Shown here: positions 1-10,164 of the stretch, piece after piece
Numbering within the stretch: the stretch's first letter is position 1
Layout of the letters: each line of letters opens with the position of its first letter
Notes under the pieces: generated by a model
Databases searched by the model: none
What the model was told of the DNA's origin: nothing
What the model saw: the letters and a program-made list of their open reading frames with translations, nothing else
Translations under genes and position numbers: made by a program
Assembly (NCBI GenBank): GCA_020742395.1
Contig: DYWZ01000061.1
Coordinates: 1 to 64,000 of the forward strand
Source of the DNA: Enterococcus columbae
GTDB lineage: Bacteria > Bacillota > Bacilli > Lactobacillales > Enterococcaceae
Reading direction: 5' to 3'
DNA: 64,000 bases

Positions 1-1152
1 TGATTCTGCCATAAATTTATGGTGAAATTCAGACCAATTTTTGACTTTTTCAGGAAGATTGATCTCATCTGACTCAAACAGTCCAATCCATTGATTTTCT
101 TCTAGATAAATAGACTGATTACAAGTAAGTAAAAAACTACTATTGGTATCAGCTGACGCTTTTTCTTCGATTGGCGCTAATATTAATAACTGATCTTTTT
201 TTTGCCATTGCCAACTCGCTTCAACATTTAAGGTCCAATATCTCTTCGTTTGACTAAGCATTCGTTCTAATTGATCAATATGACGATCCTTTAAAGGAAT
301 CGCTCGTGTTAACCGTAATTGTTGGAAGGTAAACTGCCAAAAGAAAACACGTTCGCCGATAGATAGCTCCTGTAAAGCTAATAAATCAATTAAAACTACC
401 GGTTCTTTAATCGTTACTATCTTTTTATACCAACTTTGCTGTTGTTTGGCTAGAATTTCTTCAACATAGGCTAGTTGTTTAGAAAATTTTAAAAAATGCG
501 CGCTGGCTTGCGGTTGTTCGTCTTGAATAATTGGTAAGATGGATTTTCTAATTCGATTTCTTTGATAATCCATCGAAGCATTACTTTCATCTTCAAAATA
601 CTTGATATGTTGGCTTTGAGCATAATCCAATAATTCTTTCTTAGAAAAAGCCAGTAAAGGCCGAACCAGTCGTAAATTATCTTTAGTAAAATGAGATTCT
701 TGACGAATACCAATCACATTACTGAGATTGCCATGACGCATCAATTTCATTAACATTGTTTCAATTTGATCGTCTCCGTGATGCGCAGTGATTAAAACAT
801 CATATCGTTTCGTTTTCATCACCTCAGCAAAAAAGGCATAACGAGCTTTTCTTGCTGCCGCCTCAATTCCTTGTTTTGGTGGGTTTTGCCATGCTCTTGT
901 ATAAAAAGGCAACTGATGTTCCTGACAAAAAGCTTGTAGATAAGCCCCCTCATCTTTAGAAGCTGAGCGTAACTGATGATCAAAATGGATTACTCCTAAT
1001 ACCTGATTAGATAAGCAACGAATCAGCAAATGTAACAAAACCATTGAATCTACTCCGCCTGAAACAGCTATTAAAAGTCGTTCATCTGTTTGCCACCAAT
1101 GATTCTGTTGAAGCATTTGTCTAAATTCTTGTTCTAAACGTACCTTGTGCAT
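1..1152 (-). CDS. tilS: tRNA(Ile)-lysidine synthase TilS, C-terminal end cut by window edge
   Basis: Converts C34 of the AUA-reading tRNA-Ile to lysidine, using ATP and lysine, in the cytoplasm. The PP-loop ATP-binding motif SGGVDSM is visible at about residues 31-37 from the ATG at 1152 (MHKVRLEQEF...). The frame stays open to base 1, giving 384 codons of a family that is usually 420-470 residues, so the C-terminal tail lies outside the window. It sits downstream of the yabR terminator on the same strand, in the classical divIC-yabR-tilS order of Firmicutes (in which hpt and ftsH usually follow). The identification rests on the PP-loop and the gene order; no interruption was seen in the parts I translated. 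Confidence 0.93.
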   Translation of the reverse strand, partial: MHKVRLEQEFRQMLQQNHWWQTDERLLIAVSGGVDSMVLLHLLIRCLSNQVLGVIHFDHQLRSASKDEGAYLQAFCQEHQLPFYTRAWQNPPKQGIEAAARKARYAFFAEVMKTKRYDVLITAHHGDDQIETMLMKLMRHGNLSNVIGIRQESHFTKDNLRLVRPLLAFSKKELLDYAQSQHIKYFEDESNASMDYQRNRIRKSILPIIQDEQPQASAHFLKFSKQLAYVEEILAKQQQSWYKKIVTIKEPVVLIDLLALQELSIGERVFFWQFTFQQLRLTRAIPLKDRHIDQLERMLSQTKRYWTLNVEASWQWQKKDQLLILAPIEEKASADTNSSFLLTCNQSIYLEENQWIGLFESDEINLPEKVKNWSEFHHKFMAES

Positions 1153-1195
1153 AATTTCATCCTTTGCATCACTTCTTTTGCTTTTAAACCAAGAC

Positions 1196-1236
1196 AAAAA
1201 AGTAGGGAGCAATCAAAGTGGCCTTCCCTACTTTTT
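1196..1236 (-). terminator. Intrinsic terminator between yabR and tilS
   Basis: A 12-bp stem (AAAAAGTAGGGA with TCCCTACTTTTT) is followed on the minus strand by a T-run. It lies just after the yabR stop codon and 44 bp before the tilS start, so tilS is probably read by leakage or from a promoter in this short gap. Confidence 0.8.
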
Positions 1237-1246
1237 CTTTAAAACT

Positions 1247-1687
1247 TTAACTACGACGACCGCCACGACCGCCACGTTTACCTTCTGTATTTCTTCTCAA
1301 TGATGCCAAACGATCATCGCTATCTTTCAAAAACGAACTCATTAATGCATCGAAGTCTTGCTTAGGTGCACTAGCAGCATGTGATCCTTGGTTTTTATTG
1401 AAAGGTTTTTTATTCGCTGGACGATGATGTTCACGTTTTTCTTCTTTTGGACGATCCATTGCTTTGCGAATAGACAAACCAATTTTACCGTCATCTCCCA
1501 CAGCTGTAACTAAAACCGTTACCTCATCCCTAACTTTTAAAACCTCATTAATGTCTTTGATAAAACCGTTAGATACTTCACTAATATGCACTAAGCCAGT
1601 CTTACCTTCACCCAAATCTACAAAAGCACCAAAATTAGTAATTCCTGATACTTTACCTTGTAGTTTCGCTCCAACTTCGATTGACAT
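1247..1687 (-). CDS. yabR: S1-domain RNA-binding protein (YabR/GSP13-like)
   Basis: Small cytoplasmic RNA-binding protein, 146 residues from the chosen start. One S1 domain fills residues 1-70 (MSIEVGAKLQGKVSG..., then GAFVDLGEGKTGLVHISEVS). The rest is a basic, disordered tail ending in RRGGRGGRRS, an RGG-like element often seen in RNA binders. I chose the ATG at 1687 rather than an in-frame start 19 codons upstream because AGGAGG lies directly before it. Known relatives (YabR, YugI, CvfD) associate with ribosomes and affect stress responses; a specific role here is inference. Neighbours are divIC upstream and tilS downstream, all on the minus strand. Confidence 0.9.
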   Translation of the reverse strand: MSIEVGAKLQGKVSGITNFGAFVDLGEGKTGLVHISEVSNGFIKDINEVLKVRDEVTVLVTAVGDDGKIGLSIRKAMDRPKEEKREHHRPANKKPFNKNQGSHAASAPKQDFDALMSSFLKDSDDRLASLRRNTEGKRGGRGGRRS

Positions 1688-1753
1688 AAAAAAAATGTTC
1701 CTCCTATATATTACCCTTTTATAAATTAATCGTGATTTTTTCACGACGATTGG

Positions 1754-2161
1754 CTATGGATTGGATGTATCCTCTTTTAACTGACTATCTCTATTTTCAG
1801 GTAGTGGATAAATTAGCTCTCCTGATTTGGAATAGAAGTATCGACTACGAGCTAACTTGCCCACATAATCTTCATCTTTTAATAGTGCTACTTCTTTTTC
1901 TAATGTTGATTTTTCAGTCTCTGTTTGTTTTTTCTTGGCTTGAGTCTCTACCTGATATGCACGCATTAACCGCAAGCGCTGATGATCTTTAAACAAAGCA
2001 ATCCCTGCACTTGTAAAAATAAACACAGCTAAGATAAACAAGACCGTTAGACGACGTCGTCTAAAAATAACTTGCTTTTGTTCATAACTATATTTTGCAT
2101 ATTGTTCGCGCGCATATGAATTATCTAAAACATGAATGTTATCTCCAGATGGTCGCTTCAT
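1754..2161 (-). CDS. divIC: Septum formation initiator DivIC (FtsB family)
   Basis: Bitopic cell-division protein of the FtsB/DivIC family, 135 residues. The cytoplasmic N-terminus is about 35 residues, followed by one membrane helix (LTVLFILAVFIFTSAGIALF) and an extracellular coiled coil (QVETQAKKKQTETEKSTLEKEVALLKDEDYVGKLARSRYFYSKSGE), the family hallmark. It partners FtsL and DivIB at the divisome. A GGAG-containing ribosome site precedes the ATG. Position between rqcP and yabR is the standard Firmicute arrangement. Confidence 0.93.
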   Translation of the reverse strand: MKRPSGDNIHVLDNSYAREQYAKYSYEQKQVIFRRRRLTVLFILAVFIFTSAGIALFKDHQRLRLMRAYQVETQAKKKQTETEKSTLEKEVALLKDEDYVGKLARSRYFYSKSGELIYPLPENRDSQLKEDTSNP

Positions 2162-2261
2162 TGTCCTCGCTCCTTATCTGCTATCATCTTCGTAATTATA
2201 CCAATATACCAGTAGCTTGTCTAGGTCATGACGCTTAGATTTTCCCAGAAAAGATAAGAAA

Positions 2262-2306
2262 AAACAAGGAAAAGCCCTTGAGAAATTCTAGGAATTTTCC
2301 TTGTTT
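2262..2306 (-). terminator. Terminator downstream of rqcP
   Basis: A 12-bp perfect inverted repeat (AAACAAGGAAAA with TTTTCCTTGTTT) lies about 10 bases after the rqcP stop codon. It separates the pth-mfd-flippase-rqcP unit from divIC. Confidence 0.75.
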
Positions 2307-2316
2307 ATATAAACCT

Positions 2317-2592
2317 TTAAGCTTTCGTATCTTCTAAACCAATTCTTTCTTCAGAAAGAATGGTATACATTTGGGTTGCATCTTCTTTTTTTGTTGAATC
2401 TTTTAATTCTGTCACTTTAACTTCTAAACGTTTGTTCCCAAATTGGATGCATAAAATATCACCGACTTTTAATGTACTACTTGATTTAGCTAGCTTTCCA
2501 TTAATTTGAATCCGGCCCTTATCTGCGACTTCTTTGGCAACAGAACGTCGTTTGATAATTCTAGATACTTTTAAAAATTTATCTAATCGCAT
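2317..2592 (-). CDS. rqcP: S4-domain protein RqcP (YabO)
   Basis: Ninety-one-residue S4 RNA-binding protein ([22 protein letters not shown]... [13 protein letters not shown]...). Established work in Bacillus subtilis shows that RqcP acts with RqcH on stalled 50S subunits to add C-terminal alanine tails to incomplete chains. The length and the whole S4 fold match the family. Its start overlaps the end of the flippase gene by 10 bases, which suggests translational coupling, and a terminator follows it. Confidence 0.92.
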   Translation of the reverse strand: MRLDKFLKVSRIIKRRSVAKEVADKGRIQINGKLAKSSSTLKVGDILCIQFGNKRLEVKVTELKDSTKKEDATQMYTILSEERIGLEDTKA

Positions 2593-4220
2593 GCTTTCTC
2601 TCCTCTTTTACTAAATAATTTTAATAAATATTTACCACCTGGCAATAATAACCATTCTCTTACTGTAAATAATCGTAAGCGCAAGGCTAAGCTAATAAAA
2701 ACCACTACTCCTAGCACAACCCCTAAAATACTTAACAACAGCAAAGCGAATCTAGAATTTATTGGTAATAAATAGTTTTCCACACAAATACGATAACTAA
2801 AGACCACGCTATACATACTACCTATGCATAAACACATTTTCCACCAATAACCATTTTCAAGCCAAAATACATTTAATTGTAGCGCTTGATTACCAATCAA
2901 AATCACTAAAACAATGATCAAGGCCACAATAGTTCCCACACTAGCACCTTCAATAGAAAAATAACGAGTAAAACCGATAGTTAAAATTAGTTTAAAAACT
3001 AACCCTACCATCCCTGCTTTAAATGCCGGTAAATAGCGGTTTTTACTTTGGTCTACACTTTGATACGCTTGAATCATCGACATCAAAGCAATAGATAAAA
3101 CAAAAATGCTTAAGGCTTGATTTCCTGCATTATCTTTAAATAAAGCTTGATTCATCCAGGGCAACAAAGCTAACAAACCAAAAGTTGCGGCTAATGAAAA
3201 ACAGGTTACTAAACGCAAGAAAATTTTTAACATCCGTTGATAGGCCATCGTTTTATTTAGCACTACAAAGCGGGTTAAGTTGGGTAAAAAACTCGCACTT
3301 AAAGCACCTGCTATCACTAAGCCTAATTGAACTAAGGGTTGGCCGCGATCATAAATGCCTTTTAAATTCTGAGCAAAATCTAGGCTATAACCATGCCATT
3401 TTAAGGCATTGACAATCACAAAAGCATCAATTAACTGAAATAAAATCAGATAACCTGTATACATGGTCAAAATACCACCTTCTGTGATAAGTCGCTTTAA
3501 AAGATGGCTTTCACGCTTCATTTTTTCTAACCAACTTTTCGGTTGGCTAAAATATGGCAAAAGTAACGGTGGAAAAAGTGTCGCTAATTGCCAACGATAC
3601 TGGGCTTTTTTCAAAAGAACAAAAGCTAAAACAGCACCTAATAAAGCACCTGACATCGCCCATTGCGCCGTTTGATAAGTGGTCAAATTGAGCCATTTAT
3701 AACAGTAAGCGGCAAATAAAATGATTCCTACTCGAACGATTTGCTCGCCTACTTGCGAATAAGCACTTGGCAACATTAATAAATGACTTTGATAAGTTCC
3801 ACGATAAAGTGATAAAACCGGTACAAACACAAAGGTAAGCGCCGTAATCTGGATAATACCAATTAGCTGACTATCCCCCATTACACGGGCAATCACTGGA
3901 CTAAACAGTACCAAGATGAGACTAAAAAACACAGAACTATAAAAAATAAACGGATAAATTTTTTGCAGTCTTCTAGCTTGTTCTAAAGGATCAGTGACCT
4001 CAGCTAGATATTTAGAGATAAACTGGGGAAACCCCGTCAAAGCCAGTGTCATCGCTATGCCATAAATAGGATAGGCTTGCTGATAAACATAAAAACCTTG
4101 ATTGCCTACCATATTTTGAAAAGGCACTCGATAAATTGCACTTAAAATTTTTGAGATGAACGAAGCAATAGTTAAAATCAAGGCCCCTTTTAGCATTGTC
4201 TTCATTGCCAATTTTGCCAT
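2583..4220 (-). CDS. MATE/MOP-superfamily flippase (YabM/SpoVB-like)
   Basis: Integral membrane protein of 545 residues with about 14 predicted helices, of the polysaccharide/lipid II flippase group (MOP superfamily). The N-terminus ([20 protein letters not shown], then [16 protein letters not shown]) is typical of the SpoVB/YabM branch in Firmicutes. Members flip undecaprenyl-linked sugars or lipid II across the membrane; which substrate this one carries cannot be read from sequence. Ribosome site AAAGGAT precedes the ATG. It lies between mfd and rqcP and is probably cotranscribed with both. Confidence 0.85.
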   Translation of the reverse strand: MAKLAMKTMLKGALILTIASFISKILSAIYRVPFQNMVGNQGFYVYQQAYPIYGIAMTLALTGFPQFISKYLAEVTDPLEQARRLQKIYPFIFYSSVFFSLILVLFSPVIARVMGDSQLIGIIQITALTFVFVPVLSLYRGTYQSHLLMLPSAYSQVGEQIVRVGIILFAAYCYKWLNLTTYQTAQWAMSGALLGAVLAFVLLKKAQYRWQLATLFPPLLLPYFSQPKSWLEKMKRESHLLKRLITEGGILTMYTGYLILFQLIDAFVIVNALKWHGYSLDFAQNLKGIYDRGQPLVQLGLVIAGALSASFLPNLTRFVVLNKTMAYQRMLKIFLRLVTCFSLAATFGLLALLPWMNQALFKDNAGNQALSIFVLSIALMSMIQAYQSVDQSKNRYLPAFKAGMVGLVFKLILTIGFTRYFSIEGASVGTIVALIIVLVILIGNQALQLNVFWLENGYWWKMCLCIGSMYSVVFSYRICVENYLLPINSRFALLLLSILGVVLGVVVFISLALRLRLFTVREWLLLPGGKYLLKLFSKRGEKACD

Positions 4221-4223
4221 AGT

Positions 4224-7200
4224 TTATCCTTTCTGATTAGGATTAGTTACTACTTTTTCCTGAACATGCGCCTGGTATTTCATTTCTTGTAACGCTTGAA
4301 CAAACTGGATGATTTCCATTAGCCAAACCATTTCTTTTTGCCCATTTGGTATTGTTAAAACAATTTCCATTTTTTCTTTATGCACGCCAAGAGTTGCTTG
4401 TAATTTAGTGGCACTTAATGCCTCAAATAATTGTTCTACTACATATTGTTTTGTTCCTGATTTACTTAAAGTAAACTTGATTTTATTTTGACTGCGACGA
4501 ATGGTTTCAACCAAAGCTTTTTCAGCATACATCTTCAATTCACCCACCATTAATAAATGGGCTACTTCATCAGGATATTCCCCAAATCGATCTTGCAAAT
4601 CATCTTGCAACTCGTCTAGATTCGCTTGACTTTCTAACTCACGAATTCGTTTATAAATTTCAATTTTTTGTCGTTCATCTTCAATATAACTAGTTGGTAA
4701 GTAAGCATCAATACCTAAATCAATTTCCACCATCGTTTTTTCTAATTGTTGGTTCTTACCTTGCTTACGATTGACCGCTTCAGAGAGCATTTGTGAATAC
4801 AAATCAAAACCGACTGAGTCAATAAAGCCGTGCTGCTGAGCGCCTAATAAATTCCCTGCTCCTCGAATCGATAAATCACGCATGGCAATTTTAAAACCAG
4901 AACCTAATTCGGTAAAGTCTTTAATTGCTTGCAAACGTTTCTCGCTAACTTCTTTTAGCACCTTTTGCTGTTCGTACATGAAATACGCATAGGCCACCCG
5001 ATTACTTCGACCTACTCGGCCACGTAGCTGATACAAAGTAGACAAGCCCATGTAATCCGCATTTTCGACAAACAACGTATTGGCATTCGGAATATCTACC
5101 CCTGTTTCGATGATAGTTGTCGTAACCAAAATATCATATTGTCCTTCAATAAAATCAAACAGCGTATTTTCTAATTGAATCTCAGTCATTTGCCCATGTG
5201 CAAAACCAATGCGAGCATCCGGAATCAAAGCTTGTAACTCTTCTACCTTACGCTCAATCATATCCACGCGATTATATAGATAAAAAATTTGGCCACCACG
5301 CGCCATTTCTCGTAAAATTGCCTCACGAATGGCACCTGGATTATACTCCATTACATAGGTTTGAATCGGATAGCGATTAGCCGGTGGGGTTTCAATGACT
5401 GACAAATCACGAACGCCTAGCATCGACATGTGCAGTGTTCTAGGAATTGGCGTAGCTGTTAGGGTTAAGACATCAACTTGGGTACGTAATTGTTTTAGTC
5501 GTTCTTTATGCTTTACGCCAAAGCGTTGCTCTTCATCGATGATAATCAAGCCTAAATCAGCAAATTCAACATCTTTAGATAATAAGCGATGGGTTCCAAC
5601 AATAATATCCACTTGCCCTTGTTTTAATTGGGCTAGCGTTTCTGTCTGTTGCTTTTTCGTCCGGAAACGACTCAACAAACCGACATTAACCGGAAAGCCT
5701 TCAAAGCGATCCAAAATCGTCTCATAATGCTGTTGAGCTAAAATGGTAGTGGGTACTAAAAAGGCCACCTGTTTATTTTCTTTGACCGCCTTAAAAGCAG
5801 CACGCAAAGCAACCTCTGTTTTACCAAAGCCGACATCGCCCACTAACAGTCGATCCATCGGTTTTTCTTTTTCCATATCTTTTTTAATCTCAGCTGCACT
5901 TTTTAGCTGATCTTCCGTCTCTGAATAGGCAAAAGCATCCTCAAATTCTTGCTGATACCCATCATCAGGTGCAAACGCATAGCCTTTTTCTGCCTCTCTT
6001 TTGGCATATAATTGAATCAAATCATCAGCGATATCTTCAATTTTGCTAGCGACCTTACGTTTGGTTCTAGCCCATTCACTACCACCCAACTTATTGATTT
6101 TAGGTGTTTTAGATTCTGAGGCTACATACTTTTGAATTAAATTCAACTGTGTAACTGGTATAAATAGCTTATCATCGTTTTGATATAAGATTGAAATATA
6201 ATCTTGATGGACACCATCTACTTCTAAGGTTTCCATCCCAACATATTTACCAATCCCGTGATTCACATGAACAACATAATCGCCCACTTTTAATTCGTTA
6301 TAGCTTTTTAACCGTTCTGCATTAGAAACCGTTTGACGACGTGCGCGTTTTTTGGCAACCTTTTGAAAAATCTCGCGTTCTGTAACGATGACTAAATGAT
6401 CTTCAGGTAACTCAAAACCAGCTTGCAATTCTTGGATAATAATTTGACTACGATTCGTAAAAATTTGTTGCGGAGTTGTGGGTACCGCATAAATTTCATG
6501 CTCTTTAAATAATTGTACTAATTTTTCTTGTTGTACTTGATTACTTACTAAAAAGATGACCGTTTGCTGTTGGCGTTCCCAACGATCCACCTCAGCTTTC
6601 AACAAGCCAATTTGACCAAAAAATTGTTGCATAGGTCGATATTGAATTTGACAAATCGCTTGGAACCGTAAATTACCCATCCCTTTTTGAAATAATGAAA
6701 AATATGTTGTTTGCAAAGGTGATTTAGTTAATTTTTCATGAATATCAACGGTAAAAGTCTGCTCCGAAAAGATTCTTAATTCAGCAATTTTTTGCGTCAT
6801 CCACTCTAGGGTATCTTGTTCTAATTGGCGAGCACTTTCCATAACTCTAGAAAAATCATCAACAATTAACAAGCTATCCTTAGAAAAATAATCTAAGATA
6901 CTATAATGTTTAGCGTATAACAAATCAGCGTAGTAATGTACCACATCCGTTTTTTGTTCTTTACGCCAATGATTGAGTAGTTCTTCAAAATAATCTTGTA
7001 ATAACTGAGCATCCGCTTGCTCTTTGGTCACAGTTAAACGTTTAACCAATAAATCCGTTACTTTCTGGATACCATGGCTATAATCTTCACTACTAAATAC
7101 ATATTCACTAGTGGGAGAAAGCTTGAGTTCTGTAATCTTTTCTTTTGAACGCTGTGTTTCCACATCGAAATATCGGATAGAATCTACTTCATCATCAAAA

Positions 7201-7778
7201 AATTCTATCCGACAGGGATAATCTTGATCTAAAGGATAGACATCAACAATGCTTCCACGAATACTAAATTCCCCAGGTTTGGCTAACATTTGTTGTCTTT
7301 CATAACCCATTTGTTGCAATTCCTGTGCCAAATGCGCAACATCTAACACCTCTCCTACTTTGACAAATAAATGACTATCTTGCCAAGTTTTGGGTTGAGG
7401 TAAGAATTTTCTTAGTGCAGCTACCGGAACAATGTAAATTCCTTTTTGCTGACTACTAATTGCATTAAGCGTGGCTACGCGTTGCATCTTGGCCTCAGGT
7501 GAAGCAAAAGCCATTTCTGCTGATAATACTTCATCTACCGGAAAAACATAAACTTCATCTATGATATTTTTTAAATCATCGGCTAATTGATTGGCATAAT
7601 ACAAATTTGCAACAACAACGACGATTGAGCGTTGAAGTTTCGCAAATGATTGGGCCAACATCAATGTTTTAGCCGAACCGGCTAATCCTAAAAATAACTG
7701 CTTAGTTAAACCTTCTTCGATGCCTTGTTGCCACTTAAATATTTGCTCATCTTTTTCTATTAAGTGTAATAAACTCAC
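4224..7778 (-). CDS. mfd: Transcription-repair coupling factor Mfd
   Basis: Large ATP-dependent translocase (1184 residues) that removes stalled RNA polymerase at DNA lesions and recruits UvrA. Order of domains: UvrB-like N-terminal region, RNA polymerase interaction domain (VGDYVVHVNHGIGKYVG), RecG-like motor with Walker A GDVGFGKT near residue 644, DEEQ box near 747, motif VI RGRVGRS, and the C-terminal TRCF domain. Full family length. Two adjacent non-ATG starts are possible, TTG at 7781 and GTG at 7778; the GTG has the better spacing from AGGAG. It lies 20 bases downstream of pth. Confidence 0.96.
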   Translation of the reverse strand: MSLLHLIEKDEQIFKWQQGIEEGLTKQLFLGLAGSAKTLMLAQSFAKLQRSIVVVVANLYYANQLADDLKNIIDEVYVFPVDEVLSAEMAFASPEAKMQRVATLNAISSQQKGIYIVPVAALRKFLPQPKTWQDSHLFVKVGEVLDVAHLAQELQQMGYERQQMLAKPGEFSIRGSIVDVYPLDQDYPCRIEFFDDEVDSIRYFDVETQRSKEKITELKLSPTSEYVFSSEDYSHGIQKVTDLLVKRLTVTKEQADAQLLQDYFEELLNHWRKEQKTDVVHYYADLLYAKHYSILDYFSKDSLLIVDDFSRVMESARQLEQDTLEWMTQKIAELRIFSEQTFTVDIHEKLTKSPLQTTYFSLFQKGMGNLRFQAICQIQYRPMQQFFGQIGLLKAEVDRWERQQQTVIFLVSNQVQQEKLVQLFKEHEIYAVPTTPQQIFTNRSQIIIQELQAGFELPEDHLVIVTEREIFQKVAKKRARRQTVSNAERLKSYNELKVGDYVVHVNHGIGKYVGMETLEVDGVHQDYISILYQNDDKLFIPVTQLNLIQKYVASESKTPKINKLGGSEWARTKRKVASKIEDIADDLIQLYAKREAEKGYAFAPDDGYQQEFEDAFAYSETEDQLKSAAEIKKDMEKEKPMDRLLVGDVGFGKTEVALRAAFKAVKENKQVAFLVPTTILAQQHYETILDRFEGFPVNVGLLSRFRTKKQQTETLAQLKQGQVDIIVGTHRLLSKDVEFADLGLIIIDEEQRFGVKHKERLKQLRTQVDVLTLTATPIPRTLHMSMLGVRDLSVIETPPANRYPIQTYVMEYNPGAIREAILREMARGGQIFYLYNRVDMIERKVEELQALIPDARIGFAHGQMTEIQLENTLFDFIEGQYDILVTTTIIETGVDIPNANTLFVENADYMGLSTLYQLRGRVGRSNRVAYAYFMYEQQKVLKEVSEKRLQAIKDFTELGSGFKIAMRDLSIRGAGNLLGAQQHGFIDSVGFDLYSQMLSEAVNRKQGKNQQLEKTMVEIDLGIDAYLPTSYIEDERQKIEIYKRIRELESQANLDELQDDLQDRFGEYPDEVAHLLMVGELKMYAEKALVETIRRSQNKIKFTLSKSGTKQYVVEQLFEALSATKLQATLGVHKEKMEIVLTIPNGQKEMVWLMEIIQFVQALQEMKYQAHVQEKVVTNPNQKG

Positions 7779-7797
7779 CAATCATTCTCCTTTACTA

Positions 7798-8358
7798 TTA
7801 ATTATACCGATTCATCATTAAAACAAAGTCATCACCTTTAGCAAAGTCCTCGCACGCTGCTACACTATGGTCAATCGCTTGCTCAATTAAAGGTAAATCT
7901 TCTTTATCAAATGCCGATAAGACATGATTAACAACCGTTTGTTGCTTTTTAGGTCGATCAATTCCTACTTTGATACGATTAAACACTTGGCTGTTTAAAT
8001 GTGAAATAATGCTTTTAATTCCGTTATGTCCACCGGCACTTCCTTTTTGACGTAAACGAATTTTGCCCAAAGCCAAATCTAAGTCATCATAAACAACTAC
8101 TAATTCTTCAGGATAAACATTAAAATAAGTCATTAATGGTCCGACTGCTTTTCCTGATTCATTCATAAAGGTTTGTGGTTTAACCAAAAGAACTTTTTCT
8201 CCGTTTTCAAAATACTCAGCTACTTCTGCCTGAAAAGCATTCTTTTTAAAAGTCGCTTGATGGGCTTTTGCCAAACGATCTACAACCATAAAACCAATAT
8301 TATGTTTTGTTTTTTCATATTTACTACCTGGATTTCCCAAGCCAACTATCATTTTCAT
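7798..8358 (-). CDS. pth: Peptidyl-tRNA hydrolase
   Basis: Releases tRNA from peptidyl-tRNAs that drop off the ribosome. The 186-residue protein shows the family signatures GLGNPGSKYEKTKHNIGFM (with the catalytic histidine in KHNIG), KPQTFMNESG and DDLDL...RQKGSAGGHNGIKSI. The length is standard. AAAGGAAT provides the ribosome site. It is the first gene of the pth-mfd-flippase-rqcP run; a good promoter lies about 110 bases upstream. Confidence 0.96.
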   Translation of the reverse strand: MKMIVGLGNPGSKYEKTKHNIGFMVVDRLAKAHQATFKKNAFQAEVAEYFENGEKVLLVKPQTFMNESGKAVGPLMTYFNVYPEELVVVYDDLDLALGKIRLRQKGSAGGHNGIKSIISHLNSQVFNRIKVGIDRPKKQQTVVNHVLSAFDKEDLPLIEQAIDHSVAACEDFAKGDDFVLMMNRYN

Positions 8359-8463
8359 AAAAGCATTCCTTTCTTAACTTGCTATTTATTTTCATTCGTC
8401 AGACACTTTCTTACAACGCAGAAATAACCTAGCACCCTTACGGCGTAGGTTTACAAGAATATA

Positions 8464-8492
8464 TTGTTAACAATCTATTTTCAGACTGTCAA
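8464..8492 (-). promoter_or_regulatory. Predicted promoter for pth-mfd
   Basis: Minus-strand TTGACA at 8492-8487, a 17-base spacer and TAACAA at 8469-8464. The -35 box is consensus and the direction and position fit the pth operon. Confidence 0.55.
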
Positions 8493-8930
8493 GGGTTACT
8501 ATTTCAACATTGTAGCATAGTTTAGCCAAAAATGCGACGACTACATCCCCGGTTAATCATTTTATTTCCTATCAACAATCGGTCTACTCATTTGTAAAAT
8601 AGAAAAATTGAAAAACTTTACGAAAAACAGTTATGATAATTTTTATTTGCTGTATTATTTTCTTTCTTTTTCTACTCTTATAATCATGTTTCACCTCTCA
8701 ATTTATATCTTATGTTTTTTTGTTAACTATATAAAACAAAGGAATATCCTCAACCTTTTTCCGAGAATAAAAGCACTAAATTTTCACATGTTCGTGAATA
8801 AGTTAACTAAAATTAGATTTTTCTAATGATTTCACAAATTCACATTCAATCATAAACATTGATTTAAAGCTAAAGAAAACCGTTCCAAAAAAACAGCTAA
8901 AAATACTGTTACATTCTTTGCAGAAAAATG
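8493..8930. other. AT-rich gap between pth and ldh
   Basis: No convincing gene was found in this stretch. A 72-codon open frame at 8608-8826 has no ribosome site and a random-looking, Phe/Tyr/Leu-rich product. One short dyad, TTCAC-N6-GTGAA, lies at 8783-8798. The region probably holds ldh control elements, since lactate dehydrogenase genes in this group are often under redox and carbon control, but I could not match a consensus operator. Confidence 0.4.
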
Positions 8931-8959
8931 ATGACAAACCTTCGTGAAAATGGTAGCAT
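8931..8959 (+). promoter_or_regulatory. Predicted ldh promoter
   Basis: ATGACA at 8931-8936, 17-base spacer, TAGCAT at 8954-8959, then a leader of roughly 35 bases with GGAAGG before the ldh ATG at 9001. Confidence 0.45.
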
Positions 8960-8961
8960 AG

Positions 8962-9966
<1,005 letters not shown>

Positions 9967-9984
9967 TTTTTAATACGACTTCTA

Positions 9985-10021
9985 CGCATGAAGCTTTAGT
10001 CAAGTTTCATGCGTTTTTTTG
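9985..10021 (+). terminator. ldh terminator
   Basis: Stem CGCATGAA/TTCATGCG with a short loop, followed by eight T residues, 19 bases after the ldh stop. Confidence 0.9.
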
Positions 10022-10164
10022 TCATAATTTATGAAAAATGTTTACAAAGTTAGGATAAATCTTGAAGTTTTATTAATTCTTAAGCATTTTACCAACTTTT
10101 TTAAAAATTTTATGCTATTATAATTGTTATAAACATTTTCTGATAGACAGGAGTAGAAGCATCG

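Noticed and set aside
8783..8798. TTCAC-N6-GTGAA as a Rex site for ldh
   Set aside because: The half sites face the opposite way to the Rex consensus TTGTGAA-N4-TTCACAA, so it was kept only as an unnamed dyad.
8608..8826. A 72-codon frame upstream of ldh
   Set aside because: No ribosome site, AT-rich random composition, and it would occupy the control region of ldh.
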